Assembly (NCBI RefSeq): GCF_030052815.1
Contig: NW_026614712.1
Span: 1-64,000, forward strand
From: Hevea brasiliensis
Taxonomy: Eukaryota > Streptophyta > Magnoliopsida > Malpighiales > Euphorbiaceae
Direction: 5' to 3'
Length of the DNA: 64,000 nucleotides
Shown: positions 24,441 to 37,786 of the stretch, in pieces
Numbering within the stretch: position 1 is the stretch's first letter
How the letters are laid out: each line of letters starts with the position of its first letter
The notes under the pieces: model-generated
What the model was told of the DNA's origin: nothing
The model's input: the letters and a program-made list of their open reading frames with translations, nothing else
Databases searched by the model: none
Program-made: the position numbers and the translations under genes

Positions 24441-25292
24441 TTGATTCTAGAGATTAATAACTAGAAATTAAAATACTGAAAATTAAAATCAACTTGGATC
24501 TTGAATCTAGAGTTTAATAACAGGAAATTAAAATGTTGAAAATTAAAATTAACTTGTAATTGAACTGAGAGGTTGAGAGCAGAAAATTAAAATCAACTTA
24601 GACCTTGAATCCGGAGGTCGATAACAGGAAATCAAAATGCTAAAAATTAAAATCAACTTGAATATTGAATCCAGAGTTTAATTTCTTGAAATTAAAATAA
24701 TGAAAATTAAAATCAAATTGGATCTTGATTCTAGAGATTAATAACTAGAAATTAAAATACTGAAAATTAAAATCAACTTGGATCTTGAATCTAGAGGTTA
24801 ATAACAGGAAATTAAAATGTTGAAAATTAAAATTAACTTGGATTTGAACTGAGAGGTTGATAGCAGAAATTTAAGATCAACTTAGATCTTGAATTCGGAG
24901 GTCGATAACAGGAAATCAAAATGTTGAAAATTAAAATCAACTTGGATATTGAATCCAGAGGTTAATATCTTGAAATTAAAATACTGAAAATTAAAATCAA
25001 ATTGGATCTTTATTCTAGAGATTAATAACTAGAAATTAAAATACTGAAAATTAAAATCAACTTGGATCTTGAATCTAGAGGTTAATAACAGGAAATTAAA
25101 ATGTTGAAAATTAAAATTTACTTGGATTTGAACTGAGAGGTTGATAGCAGAAAATTAAAGTCAACTTAGATCTTGAATCCGGAGGTCAATAACAGGAAAT
25201 CAAAATGCTGAAAATGAAAATCAACTTAGATATTGAATCCAGAGGTTAATATCTTGAAATTAAAATACTGAAAATTAAAATCAAATTGGATC
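24441..25292 (+). repeat. 284-bp block, three exact tandem periods
   Basis: The landmark ttgattctag or its variant occurs at 24441, 24725, 25009 and 25293, so three periods of exactly 284 bp. Each has five units (about 60, 59, 46, 60 and 60 bp): a unit with ttaataactagaaattaaaa, then HOR-like units 1-4. The three copies differ by scattered substitutions, for example gaccttg at 24601 and aatttacttgg near 25116. The expansion is therefore not brand new or is under weak homogenisation. Confidence 0.9.
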
Positions 25293-25788
25293 TTGATTAT
25301 AGAGATTAATAACAGGAAATTAAAATGTTGAAAATTAAAATTAACTTGGATTTGAACCTAGAGGTTGATAACAGAAAATTAAAATCAACTTGGATCTTGA
25401 ATCCACAGGTCAATAAAAGGAAATTAAAATGCTGAAAATTAAAATCAACTTGGATATTGAATCCAGAGGTTAATAACTTTGAAATTAAAATATTGAAAAT
25501 TAAAATCAACTTGGATCTTTATTCTAGAGGTTAATAACAGGAAATTAAAATGTTGAAAATTAAAATTAACTTGGATAGGAAATTAAAATGTTGAAAATTA
25601 AAATTAACTTGGATTTGAACCTAGAGTTTGATAACAGAAAATTAAAATCAACTTAGATCTTGAATCCGGAGGTCGATAACAGGAAATCAAAATGTTGAAA
25701 ATTAAAATCAACTAGGGTCTTGAATCCAGCGGCTCATAACTGGAAATTTAAAATCAATTTAGATCTTGAATCCAGAGGTTAATAACAA
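25293..25788 (+). repeat. Partial HOR (units 5-9 then 15-18)
   Basis: After the 284-bp repeats the order returns to HOR units 5-9, one XS unit and units 15-18. Unit 17 carries the allele tcaactagggtcttgaatcc near 25707. That allele recurs only at about 33744 and 40540. Confidence 0.82.
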
Positions 25789-26222
25789 GAAATTAAAATA
25801 TTGAAAATTAAAATTAACTTGGATTTGAACTGAGAGGTTGATAGCAGAAATTTAAAATCAACTTAGATCTTGAATCCGAAGGTCGATAACAGGAAATCAA
25901 AAAGCTGAAAATTAAAATCAACTTGGATATTGAATCCAGAGGTTAATATCTTGAAATTAAAATACGGAAAATTCAAATCAAATTGGATCTTGATTCTTGA
26001 GGTTAATAACATGAAATTAAAATGTTGAAAATTAAAATTAACTTGGATTTGAACCAAGACTTTGATAGCAGAAAATTAAAATCAACTTAGATCTTGAATC
26101 CGGAGGTCGATAATAGGAAATCAAAATGCTGAAAATTAAAATCAACTTGAATCTTGAATCCAGCGGCTGATAACTGGAAATTTAAAATCAATTTAGATCT
26201 TGAATCCAGAGGTTAATAACAG
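25789..26222 (+). repeat. 434-type shortened HOR
   Basis: This block is 434 bp between unit 1 landmarks. It reads as HOR units 1-5 followed by units like 16-18, with the fusion landmark gaaccaagactttgatagcag. The only other 434-type block is 33825-34256. Both carry the allele aatcaaaaagctgaaaatt in unit 3 and both directly follow the tcaactagggtc allele. Confidence 0.87.
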
Positions 26223-26916
26223 GAAATTAAAATATTGAAAATTAAAATTAACTTGGATTTGAACTGAGAGGTTGATAGCAGAAATTTAAAATCAACTTAG
26301 ATCTTGAATCCGGAGGTCGATAACAGGAAATCAAAATGCTGAAAATTAAAATCAACTTGGATATTGAATCCAGAGGTTAATATCTTGAAATTAAAATACT
26401 GAAAATTAAAATCAAATTGAATCTTGATTCTAGAGGTTAATAACAGAAAATTAAAATGTTGAAAATTAAAATTAACTTGGATTTGAACCTAGAGGTTGAT
26501 AACAGAAAGTTAAAATCAACTTGGATCTTGAATCCAGAGGTCAATAAAAGCAAATTAAAATGATGAAAATTAAAATCAACTTGGATATTGAATCCAGAGG
26601 TTAATAACTTTGAAATTAAAATACTGAAAATTAAAATCAACTTGGATCTTTATTCTAGAGGTTAATAACAGGAAATTAAAATGTTGAAAATTAAAATTAA
26701 CTTGGATAGGAAATTAAAATGTTGAAAATTAAAATTAACTTGGATTTGAACCTCGAGTTTGATAACAGAAAATTAAAATCAACTTAGATCTTGAATCGAG
26801 GTCGATAACAGAAATCAAAATGTTGAAAATTAAAATCAACTTGGATCTTGAATCCAGCGGCTCATAACTGGAAATTTAAAATCAATTTACATCTTGAATC
26901 CAGAGGTTAATAACAA
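26223..26916 (+). repeat. 697-type shortened HOR
   Basis: This block is 694 bp with units 10-14 missing. The unit 15 landmark reads cctcgagtttgataac here, a private XhoI-like substitution. A small-loss cluster is at about 26.80 kb. Confidence 0.88.
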
Positions 26917-27876
26917 GAAATTAAAATATTGAAAATTAAAATTAACTTGGATTTGAACTGAGAGGTTGATAGCAGAAATTTAAAATCAACTTAGATCTTG
27001 AATCCGGAGGTCGATAACAGGAAATCAAAATGCTGAAAATTAAAATCAACTTGGATATTGAATCCAGAGGTTAATATCTTGAAATTAAAATACTGAAAAT
27101 TCAAATCAAATTGGATCTTGATTCTTGAGGTTAATAACAGGAAATTAAAATATTGAAAATTAAAATTAACTTGGATTTGAACCTAGAGGTTGATAACAGA
27201 AAAATAAAATCAACTTGGATCTTGAATCCACAGGTCAATAAAAGGAAATTAAAATGCTGAAAATTAAAATCAACTTGGATATTGAATCCAGAGGTTAATA
27301 ACTTTGAAATTAAAATACTGAAAATTAAAATCAACTTGGATCTTTATTCTAGAGGTTAATAACAGGAAATTAAAATGTTGAAAATTAAAATTAACTTGGA
27401 TAGGAAATTAAAATGTTGAAAATTGAAATTAACTTGGATTTGAACCTAGAGGTTGATAGCAGAAAATTAAAATAAACTTAGATCTTGAATCCGGAGGTCG
27501 ATAACAGGAAATCAAAATGCTGAAAATTAAAATCAACTTGGATATTGAATCCAGAGGTTAATAACTTTGAAATTTAAATACTGAAAATTAAAATAAACTT
27601 GGATCTTTATTCTAGAGGTTAATAACAGAAAATTAAAATGTTGAAAATTAAAATTAACTTGGATAGGAAATTAAAATGTTGAAAATTAAAATTAACTTGG
27701 ATTTGAACCTAGAGTTTGATAACAGAAAATTAAAATCAACTTAGATCTTGAATCCGGAGGTCGATAACAGGAAATCAAAATGTTGAAAATTAAAATCAAC
27801 TTGGATCTTGAATCCAGCGGCTCATAACCGGAAATTTAAAATCAATTTAGATCTTGAATCCAGAGGTTAATAACAG
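26917..27876 (+). repeat. 960-type HOR, one copy (960 bp)
   Basis: This is a clean complete copy of all 18 units, nearly identical to 9144-10103. It is flanked by a 697-type block and a 495-type block. Confidence 0.92.
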
Positions 27877-28371
27877 GAAATTAAAATATTGAAAATTAAA
27901 ATTAACTTGGATTTGAACTGAGAGGTTGATAGCAGAAATTTAAAATCAACTTAGATCTTGAATCCGGAGGTCGATAACAGGAAATCAAAATGCTGAAAAT
28001 TAAAATCAACTTGGATATTGAATCCAGAGGTTAATATCTTGAAATTAAAATACTGAAAATTCAAATCAAATTGGATCTTGATTCTTGAGGTTAATAACAG
28101 GAAATTAAAATGTTGAAAATTAAAATTAACTTGGATTTGAACCTAGAGGTTGATAACAGAAAATTAAAATCAACTTGGATCTTGAATCCACAGGTCAATA
28201 AAAGGAAATTAAAATGCTGAAAATTAAAATCAACTTGGATATTGAATCCAGAGGTTAATAACTTTGAAATTAAAATACTGAAAATTAAAATCAACTTGAA
28301 TCTTGAATCCAGCGGCTGATAACTGGAAATTTAAAATCAATTTAGATCTTGAATCCAGAGGTTAATAACAG
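27877..28371 (+). repeat. 495-type shortened HOR
   Basis: This block is exactly 495 bp with the unit 8/17 hybrid junction near 28290-28320. It is almost identical to 23258-23752. Confidence 0.92.
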
Positions 28372-29760
28372 GAAATTAAAATATTGAAAATTAAAATTAA
28401 CTTGGACAAAAACTGAGAGGTTGATAGCAGAAATTTAAAATCAACTTAGATCTTAAATCCGGAGGTCGATAACAGGAAATCAAAATGCTGAAAATTAAAA
28501 TCAACTTGGATATTGAATCCAGAGGTTAATATCTTGAAATTAAAATACTGAAAATTAAAATCAAATTGAATCTTGATTCTAGAGGTTAATAACAGAAAAT
28601 TAAAATGTTGAAAATTAAAATTAACTTGGATTTGATCCTAGAGGTTGATAACAGAAAGTTAAAATCAACTTGGATCTTGAATCCAGAGGTCAATAAAAGC
28701 AAATTAAAATGATGAAAATTAAAATCAACTTGGATATTGAATTCAGAGGTTAATAACTTTGAAATTAAAATACTGAAAATTAAAATCAACTTGGATCTTC
28801 ATTCTTGAGATTAATAATAGGAAATTAAATGTTGAAAATTAAAATTAACTTGGATAGGAAATTAAAATGTTGAAAATTAAAATTAACTTGGATTTGAACC
28901 TAGAGGTTGATAGCAGAAAATTAAAATCAACTTGGATCTTAAATCCAGAGGTCGATAACAAGAAATTAAAATGCTAAAAATTAAAATCAACTTGGATATT
29001 GAATCCAGAGGTTAATAGCTTCAAATTACTAGAAATTAAAATACTGAAAATTAAAATCAACTTGGATATTGAATCTAGAGGTTAATAATAGGAAATTAAA
29101 ATGTTGAAAATTAAAATTAACTTGGATCTTGAACCAAGAGGTTTATAGTAGAAAATTAAAATCAACTTGATTCTCGAATCCAGAGGTTGATAACAGGTAA
29201 TCAAAACTCGAAAAATTAAAATCACCTTGGAACATGAATCTAAAGATTGATAACTGGAAATTTAAAATCAACTTAGATCTTGAATCCAACGGTTGATAAC
29301 AGAAAATTAAAAGGCAGAAAATTAAAATCAGCTTGGATCTTAAATCCAGAGGTTGATAACTGGAAATTAAAATCAACTTGGTTCTTGAAACAAGAGCTTG
29401 ATAACAGAAAATTAAATGCTGAAAATTAAAATCAACTTGGATCTTGAATACAACGGCTGATAACTGGAAATTTAAAATCAACTTAGATCTTGAATCCAGA
29501 GGTTAATAACAGGAAATTAAAATGTTGAAAATTAAAATTAACTTGGATAGGAAATTAAAATGTTGAAAATTAAAATTAACTTGGATTTGAACCAAGACTT
29601 TGATAGCAGAAAATTAAAATCAACTTAGATCTTGAATCCGGAGGTCGATAATAGGAAATCAAAATGCTGAAAATTAAAATCAACTTGAATCTTGAATCCA
29701 GCGGCTGATAACTGGAAATTTAAAATCAATTTAGATCTTGAATCCAGAGGTTAATAACAG
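28372..29760 (+). repeat. 1.39-kb fusion of HOR start and 1.02-kb block
   Basis: This stretch begins with the ggacaaaaactgag allele and units of the 697 type. At about 28739 it switches inside a unit to the 1.02-kb block (28739-29760). The same fusion, with the same junction and a length of 1,388 bp, is at 36399-37786, so the pair arose by duplication rather than by two separate events (inference). Confidence 0.87.
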
Positions 29761-32632
29761 GAAATTAAAATATTGAAAATTAAAATTAACTTGGATTTGA
29801 ACGAGAGGTTGATAGCGTAAATTTAAAATCAACTTAGATCTTGAATCCGAGGTCGATAACAGAAATCAAAATGCTGAAAATTAAAATCAACTTGGATATT
29901 GAATCCAGAGGTTAATATCTTGAAATTAAAATACTGAAAATTAAAATCAAATTGAATCTTGATTCTAGAGGTTAATAACAGAAAATTAAAATGTTGAAAA
30001 TTAAAATTAACTTGGATTTGAACCTAGAGGTTGATAACAGAAAGTTAAAATCAACTTGGATCTTGAATCCATAGGTCAATAAAAGCAAATTAAAATGATG
30101 AAAATTAAAATCAACTTGGATATTGAATCCAGAGGTTAATAACTTTGAAATTAAAATACTGAAAATTAAAATCAACTTGGATCTTTATTCTAGAGGTTAA
30201 TAACAGGAAATTAAAATGTTGAAAATTAAAATTAACTTGGATAGGAAATTAAAATGTTGAAAATTGAAATTAACTTGGATTTGAACCTAGAGGTTGATAG
30301 CAGAAAATTAAAATAAACTTAGATCTTGAATCCGGAGGTCGATAACAGGAAATCAAAATGCTGAAAATTAAAATCAACTTGGATATTGAATCCAGAGGTT
30401 AATAACTTTGAAATTTAAATACTGAAAATTAAAATAAACTTGGATCTTTATTCTAGAGGTTAATAACAGAAAATTAAAATGTTGAAAATTAAAATTAACT
30501 TGGATAGGAAATTAAAATGTTGAAAATTAAAATTAACTTGGATTTGAACCTAGAGTTTGATAACAGAAAATTAAAATCAACTTAGATCTTGAATCCGGAG
30601 GTCGATAACAGGAAATCAAAATGTTGAAAATTAAAATCAACTTGGATCTTGAATCCAGCGGCTCATAACCGGAAATTTAAAATCAATTTAGATCTTGAAT
30701 CCAGAGGTTAATAACAAGAAATTAAAATATTGAAAATTAAAATTAACTTGGATTTGAACTGAGAGGTTGATAGCAGAAATTTAAAATCAACTTAGATCTT
30801 GAATCCGGAGGTCGATAACAGGAAATCAAAATGCTGAAAATTAAAATCAACTTGGATATTGAATCCAGAGGTTAATATCTTGAAATTAAAATACTGAAAA
30901 TTCAAATCAAATTGGATCTTGATTCTTGAGGTTAATAACAGGAAATTAAAATATTGAAAATTAAAATTAACTTGGATTTGAACCTAGAGGTTGATAACAG
31001 AAAAATAAAATCAACTTGGATCTTGAATCCACAGGTCAATAAAAGGAAATTAAAATGCTGAAAATTAAAATCAACTTGGATATTGAATCCAGAGGTTAAT
31101 AACTTTGAAATTAAAATACTGAAAATTAAAATCAACTTGGATCTTTATTCTAGAGGTTAATAACAGGAAATTAAAATGTTGAAAATTAAAATTAACTTGG
31201 ATAGAAAATTAAAATGTTGAAAATTGAAATTAACTTGGATTTGAACCTAGAGGTTGATAGCAGAAAATTAAAATAAACTTAGATCTTGAATCCGGAGGTC
31301 GATAACAGGAAATCAAAATGCTGAAAATTAAAATCAACTTGGATATTGAATCCAGAGGTTAATAACTTTGAAATTTAAATACTGAAAATTAAAATAAACT
31401 TGGATCTTTATTCTAGAGGTTAATAACAGAAAATTAAAATGTTGAAAATTAAAATTAACTTGGATAGGAAATTAAAATGTTGAAAATTAAAATTAACTTG
31501 GATTTGAACCTAGAGTTTGATAACAGAAAATTAAAATCAACTTAGATCTTGAATCCGGAGGTCGATAACAGTAAATCAAAATTTTGAAAATTAAAATCAA
31601 CTTGGATCTTGAATCCAGCGGCTCATAACCGGAAATTTAAAATCAATTTAGATCTTGAATCCAGAGGTTAATAACAAGAAATTAAAATATTGAAAATTAA
31701 AATTAACTTGGATTTGAACTGAGAGGTTGATAGCAGAAATTTAAAATCAACTTAGATCTTGAATCCGGAGGTCGATAACAGGAAATCAAAATGCTGAAAA
31801 TTAAAATCAACTTGGATATTGAATCCAGAGGTTAATATCTTGAAATTAAAATACTGAAAATTCAAATCAAATTGGATCTTGATTCTTGAGGTTAATAACA
31901 GGAAATTAAAATGTTGAAAATTAAAATTAACTTGGATTTGAACCTAGAGGTTGATAACAGAAAATTAAAATCAACTTGGATCTTGAATCCACAGGTCAAT
32001 AAAAGGAAATTAAAATGCTGAAAATTAAAATCAACTTGGATATTGAATCCAGAGGTTAATAACTTTGAAATTAAAATACTGAAAATTAAAATCAACTTGG
32101 ATCTTTATTCTAGAGGTTAATAACAGGAAATTAAAATGTTGAAAATTAAAATTAACTTGGATAGGAAATTAAAATGTTGAAAATTGAAATTAACTTGGAT
32201 TTGAACCTAGAGGTTGATAGCAGAAAATTAAAATAAACTTAGATCTTGAATCCGGAGGTCGATAACAGGAAATCAAAATGCTGAAAATTAAAATCAACTT
32301 GGATATTGAATCCAGAGGTTAATAACTTTGAAATTTAAATACTGAAAATTAAAATAAACTTGGATCTTTATTCTAGAGGTTAATAACAGAAAATTAAAAT
32401 GTTGAAAATTAAAATTAACTTGGATAGGAAATTAAAATGTTGAAAATTAAAATTAACTTGGATTTGAACCTAGAGTTTGATAACGTAAAATTAAAATCAA
32501 CTTAGATCTTGAATCGAGGTCGATAACAGAAATCAAAATGTTGAAAATTAAAATCAACTTGGATCTTGAATCCAATGCTCATAACCTAAATTTAAAATCA
32601 ATTTAGATCTTGAATCCAGAGGTTAATAACAA
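29761..32632 (+). repeat. 960-type HOR, three copies, the first a hybrid
   Basis: Landmarks at 29761, 30718, 31678 and 32633 give 957, 960 and 955 bp. The first copy has 697-type alleles in units 1-8 (agaaagttaaaatc and caaattaaaatgatg) but all 18 units. A crossover near the XS unit at about 30.24 kb apparently restored units 10-14. One stretch near 31570 (agtaaatcaaaattttg) has private substitutions. Confidence 0.9.
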
Positions 32633-33127
32633 GAAATTAAAATATTGAAAATTAAAATTAACTTGGATTTGAACTGAGAGGTTGATAGCAGAAATTTAAA
32701 ATCAACTTAAATCTTGAATCCGGAGGTCGATAACAGGAAATCAAAATGCTGAAAATTAAAATCAACTTGGATATTGAATCCAGAGGTTAATATCTTGAAA
32801 TTAAAATACTGAAAATTCAAATCAAATTGGATCTTGATTCTTGAGGTTAATAACAGGAAATTAAAATGTTGAAAATTAAAATTAACTTGGATTTGAACCT
32901 AGAGGTTGATAACAGAAAATTAAAATCAACTTGGATCTTGAATCCACAGGTCAATAAAAGGAAATTAAAATGCTGAAAATTAAAATCAACTTGGATATTG
33001 AATCCAGAGGTTAATAACTTTGAAATTAAAATACTGAAAATTAAAATCAACTTGAATCTTGAATCCAGCGGCTGATAACTGGAAATTTAAAATCAATTTA
33101 GATCTTGAATCCAGAGGTTAATAACAG
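32633..33127 (+). repeat. 495-type shortened HOR
   Basis: This block is exactly 495 bp with the standard unit 8/17 hybrid junction. It is followed, as always, by a block with the ggacaaaaactgag allele. Confidence 0.92.
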
Positions 33128-33824
33128 GAAATTAAAATATTGAAAATTAAAATTAACTTGGACAAAAACTGAGAGGTTGATAGCAGAAATTTAAAATCAA
33201 CTTAGATCTTAAATCCGGAGGTCGATAACAGGAAATCAAAATGCTGAAAATTAAAATCAACTTGGATATTGAATCCAGAGGTTAATATCTTGAAATTAAA
33301 ATACTGAAAATTAAAATCAAATTGAATCTTGATTCTAGAGGTTAATAACAGAAAATTAAAATGTTGAAAATTAAAATTAACTTGGATTTGATCCTAGAGG
33401 TTGATATGTAAAGTTAAAATCAACTTGGATCTTGAATCCAGAGGTCAATAAAAGCAAATTAAAATGATGAAAATTAAAATCAACTTGGATATTGAATCCA
33501 GAGGTTAATAACTTTGAAATTAAAATACTGAAAATTAAAATCAACTTGGATCTTTATTCTAGAGGTTAATAACAGGAAATTAAAATGTTGAAAATTAAAA
33601 TTAACTTGGATAGGAAATTAAAATGTTGAAAATTAAAATTAACTTGGATTTGAACCTAGAGTTTGATAATGTAAAAATTAAAATCAACTTAGATCTTGAA
33701 TCCGGAGGTCGATAACAGGAAATCAAAATGTTGAAAATTAAAATCAACTAGGGTCTTGAATCCAGCGGCTCATAACTGGAAATTTAAAATCAATTTAGAT
33801 CTTGAATCCAGAGGTTAATAACAA
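33128..33824 (+). repeat. 697-type shortened HOR
   Basis: This block is 697 bp. Unit 17 carries the tcaactagggtc allele near 33744, shared with 25707 and 40540. It precedes a 434-type block, as at 25.8 kb. Confidence 0.89.
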
Positions 33825-34256
33825 GAAATTAAAATATTGAAAATTAAAATTAACTTGGATTTGAATAGAGGTTGATAGCGTAAATTAAAAATCAACTTAG
33901 ATCTTGAATCCGGAGGTCGATAACAGGAAATCAAAAAGCTGAAAATTAAAATCAACTTGGATATTGAATCCAGAGGTTAATATCTTGAAATTAAAATACT
34001 GAAAATTCAAATCAAATTGGATCTTGATTCTTGAGGTTAATAACATGAAATTAAAATGTTGAAAATTAAAATTAACTTGGATTTGAACCAAGACTTTGAT
34101 AGCAGAAAATTAAAATCAACTTAGATCTTGAATCCGGAGGTCGATAATAGGAAATCAAAATGCTGAAAATTAAAATCAACTTGAATCTTGAATCCAGCGG
34201 CTGATAACTGGAAATTTAAAATCAATTTAGATCTTGAATCCAGAGGTTAATAACAG
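33825..34256 (+). repeat. 434-type shortened HOR
   Basis: This block is 432 bp and is the second copy of the arrangement at 25789-26222, with the fusion landmark gaaccaagactttgatagcag near 34086. The offset between the two copies is 8,036 bp, and the following 697-type block is also shared. Confidence 0.87.
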
Positions 34257-34951
34257 GAAATTAAAATATTAAAAATTAAAATTAACTTGGATTTGAACTG
34301 AGAGGTTGATAGCAGAAATTTAAAATCAACTTAGATCTTGAATCCGGAGGTCGATAACAGGAAATCAAAATGCTGAAAATTAAAATCAACTTGGATATTG
34401 AATCCAGAGGTTAATATCTTGAAATTAAAATACTGAAAATTAAAATCAAATTGAATCTTGATTCTAGAGGTTAATAACAGAAAATTAAAATGTTGAAAAT
34501 TAAAATTAACTTGGATTTGAACCTAGAGGTTGATAACAGAAAGTTAAAATCAACTTGGATCTTGAATCCAGAGGTCAATAAAAGCAAATTAAAATGATGA
34601 AAATTAAAATCAACTTGGATATTGAATCCAGAGGTTAATAACTTTGAAATTAAAATACTGAAAATTAAAATCAACTTGGATCTTTATTCTAGAGGTTGAT
34701 AACAGGAAATTAAAATGTTGAAAATTAAAATTAACTTGGATAGGAAATTAAAATGTTGAAAATTAAAATTAACTTGGATTTGAACCTAGAGTTTGATAAC
34801 AGAAAATTAAAATCAACTTAGATCTTGAATCCGGAGGTCGATAACAGGAAATCAAAATGTTGAAAATTAAAATCAACTTGGATCTTGAATCCAATGCTCA
34901 TAATCGAAATTTAAAATCAATTTACATCTTGAATCCAGAGGTTAATAACAA
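34257..34951 (+). repeat. 697-type shortened HOR
   Basis: This block is 695 bp with units 10-14 missing. It has one private substitution after the XS-type unit (ctagaggttgataacagg near 34691 instead of ttaataacagg). It matches 26223-26916. Confidence 0.88.
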
Positions 34952-35905
34952 GAAATTAAAATATTGAAAATTAAAATTAACTTGGATTTGAACTGAGAGG
35001 TTGATAGCATAAATTTAAAATCAACTTATATCTAGAATCCTGAGGTCGATAATAGGAAATAAAAATGATGAAAATTAAAATCAACTTGGATATTGAATCC
35101 AGAGGTTAATATCTTGAAATTAAAATACTGAAAATTCAAATCAAATTGGATCTTGATTCTTGAGGTTAATAACAGAAATTAAAATATTGAAAATTAAAAT
35201 TAACTTGGATTTGAACCTAGAGGTTGATAAATGAAAAATAAAATAAACTTGTATATTTAATCCACAGGTCAATAAAAGTAAATTAATATGCTTAATATTA
35301 AAATCAACTTGGATATTGAATCCAGAGGTTAATAAATTTGAAATTAAAATACTGAAAATTAAAATCAACTTGGATCTGTATTCTAGAGGTTAATAACAGA
35401 AATTAAAATGTTGAAAATTAAAATTAACTTGGATAGGAAATTAAAATGTTGAAAATTGAAATTAACTTGGATTTGAACCTAGAGGTTGATAGCGTAAAAT
35501 TAAAATAAACTTAGATCTTGAATCCGGAGGTCGATAACAGGAAATCAAAATGCTGAAAATTAAAATCAACTTGGATATTGAATCCAGAGGTTAATAACAT
35601 GAAATTTAAATCTGAAAATTAAAATAAACTTGGATCTTTATTCTAGAGGTTAATAATGAAAATTAAAATGTTGAAAATTAAAATTAACTTTGATAGGAAA
35701 TTAAAATGTTGAAAATTAAAATTAACTTGGATTTGAACCTAGAGTTTGATAACAGAAAATTAAAATCAACTTAGATCTTGAATCCGGAGGTCGATAACAG
35801 GAAATCAAAATGTTGAAAATTAAAATCAACTTGGATCTTGAATCCAAATGCTCATAACCTAAATTTAAAATCAATTTAGATCTTGAATCCAGAGGTTAAT
35901 AACAG
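34952..35905 (+). repeat. 960-type HOR, one diverged copy (954 bp)
   Basis: All 18 units are recognisable. The copy has many private A/T changes between about 35.0 and 35.7 kb, for example aataaacttgtatatttaat near 35241 and aattaatatgcttaatatt near 35282. It is the most diverged complete HOR in the left domain. Confidence 0.87.
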
Positions 35906-36398
35906 GAAATTAAAATATTGAAAATTAAAATTAACTTGGATTTGAACTGAGAGGTTGATAGCAGAAATTTAAAATCAACTTAGATCTTGAATCCGGAGGT
36001 CGATAACAGGAAATCAAAATGCTGAAAATTAAAATCAACTTGGATATTGAATCCAGAGGTTAATATCTTGAAATTAAAATACTGAAAATTCAAATCAAAT
36101 TGGATCTTGATTCTTGAGGTTAATAACAGGAAATTAAAATGTTGAAAATTAAAATTAACTTGTATTTGAACATAGAGGTTGATAATGTAAAATTAAAATA
36201 AAATTGTATCTTGAATCCAGAGTTCAATAAAAGGAAATTAAAATTCTGAAAATTAAAATCAACTTGGATATTGAATCCAGAGGTTAATAACTTTGAAATT
36301 AAAATACTGAAAATTAAAATCAACTTGAATCTTGAATCCAGTAATGATAATCGAAATTTAAAATCAATTTAGATCTTGAATCCAGAGGTTAATAATAG
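35906..36398 (+). repeat. 495-type shortened HOR
   Basis: This block is 493 bp with private changes at 36160-36250 (cttgtatttgaacatagagg, ataaaattgtatc) and a degraded junction (atccagtaatgataatcg) at about 36337. It is still clearly the 495-type order. Confidence 0.88.
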
Positions 36399-37786
36399 GA
36401 AATTAAAATATTGAAAATTAAAATTAACTTGGACAAAAACTGAGAGGTTGATAGCAGAAATTTAAAATCAACTTAGATCTTAAATCCGGAGGTCGATAAC
36501 AGGAAATCAAAATGCTGAAAATTAAAATCAACTTGGATATTGAATCCAGAGGTTAATATCTTGAAATTAAAATACTGAAAATTAAAATCAAATTGAATCT
36601 TGATTCTAGAGGTTAATAACAGAAAATTAAAATGTTGAAAATTAAAATTAACTTGGATTTGATCCTAGAGGTTGATAACAGAAAGTTAAAATCAACTTGG
36701 ATCTTGAATCCAGAGGTCAATAAAAGCAAATTAAAATGATGAAAATTAAAATCAACTTGGATATTGAATTCAGAGGTTAATAACTTTGAAATTAAAATAC
36801 TGAAAATTAAAATCAACTTGGATCTTCATTCTTGAGATTAATAATAGGAAATTAAATGTTGAAAATTAAAATTAACTTGGATAGGAAATTAAAATGTTGA
36901 AAATTAAAATTAACTTGGATTTGAACCTAGAGGTTGATAGCAGAAAATTAAAATCAACTTGGATCTTAAATCCAGAGGTCGATAACAAGAAATTAAAATG
37001 CTAAAAATTAAAATCAACTTGGATATTGAATCCAGAGGTTAATAGCTTCAAATTACTAGAAATTAAAATACTGAAAATTAAAATCAACTTGGATATTGAA
37101 TCTAGAGGTTAATAATAGGAAATTAAAATGTTGAAAATTAAAATTAACTTGGATCTTGAACCAAGAGGTTTATAGTAGAAAATTAAAATCAACTTGATTC
37201 TCGAATCCAGAGGTTGATAACAGGTAATCAAAACTCGAAAAATTAAAATCAACTTGGAACATGAATCTAAAGATTGATAACTGGAAATTTAAAATCAACT
37301 TAGATCTTGAATCCAACGGTTGATAACAGAAAATTAAAAGGCAGAAAATTAAAATCACTTGTATCTTAAATCCAGAGGTTGATAACTGGAAATTAAAATC
37401 AACTTGGTTCTTGAAACAAGAGCTTGATAACAGAAAATTAAATGCTGAAAATTAAAATCAACTTGGATCTTGAATACAACGGCTGATAACTGGAAATTTA
37501 AAATCAACTTAGATCTTGAATCCAGAGGTTAATAACAGGAAATTAAAATGTTGAAAATTAAAATTAACTTGGATAGGAAATTAAAATGTTGAAAATTAAA
37601 ATTAACTTGGATTTGAACCAAGACTTTGATAGCAGAAAATTAAAATCAACTTAGATCTTGAATCCGGAGGTCGATAATAGGAAATCAAAATGCTGAAAAT
37701 TAAAATCAACTTGAATCTTGAATCCAGCGGCTGATAACTGGAAATTTAAAATCAATTTAGATCTTGAATCCAGAGGTTAATAACAG
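36399..37786 (+). repeat. 1.39-kb fusion of HOR start and 1.02-kb block
   Basis: This is the second copy of 28372-29760 (offset about 8,027). It contains 1.02-kb block copy 5 at 36766-37786 with the agcttcaaattactagaaat landmark near 37045. A small loss is present near 37350 (aaatcacttgtatc). Confidence 0.87.

Noticed and set aside
26745..26770. Single ctcgag variant as a regulatory site
   Set aside because: It is one substitution in unit 15 of one HOR copy and is not repeated elsewhere, so it carries no support for a function.
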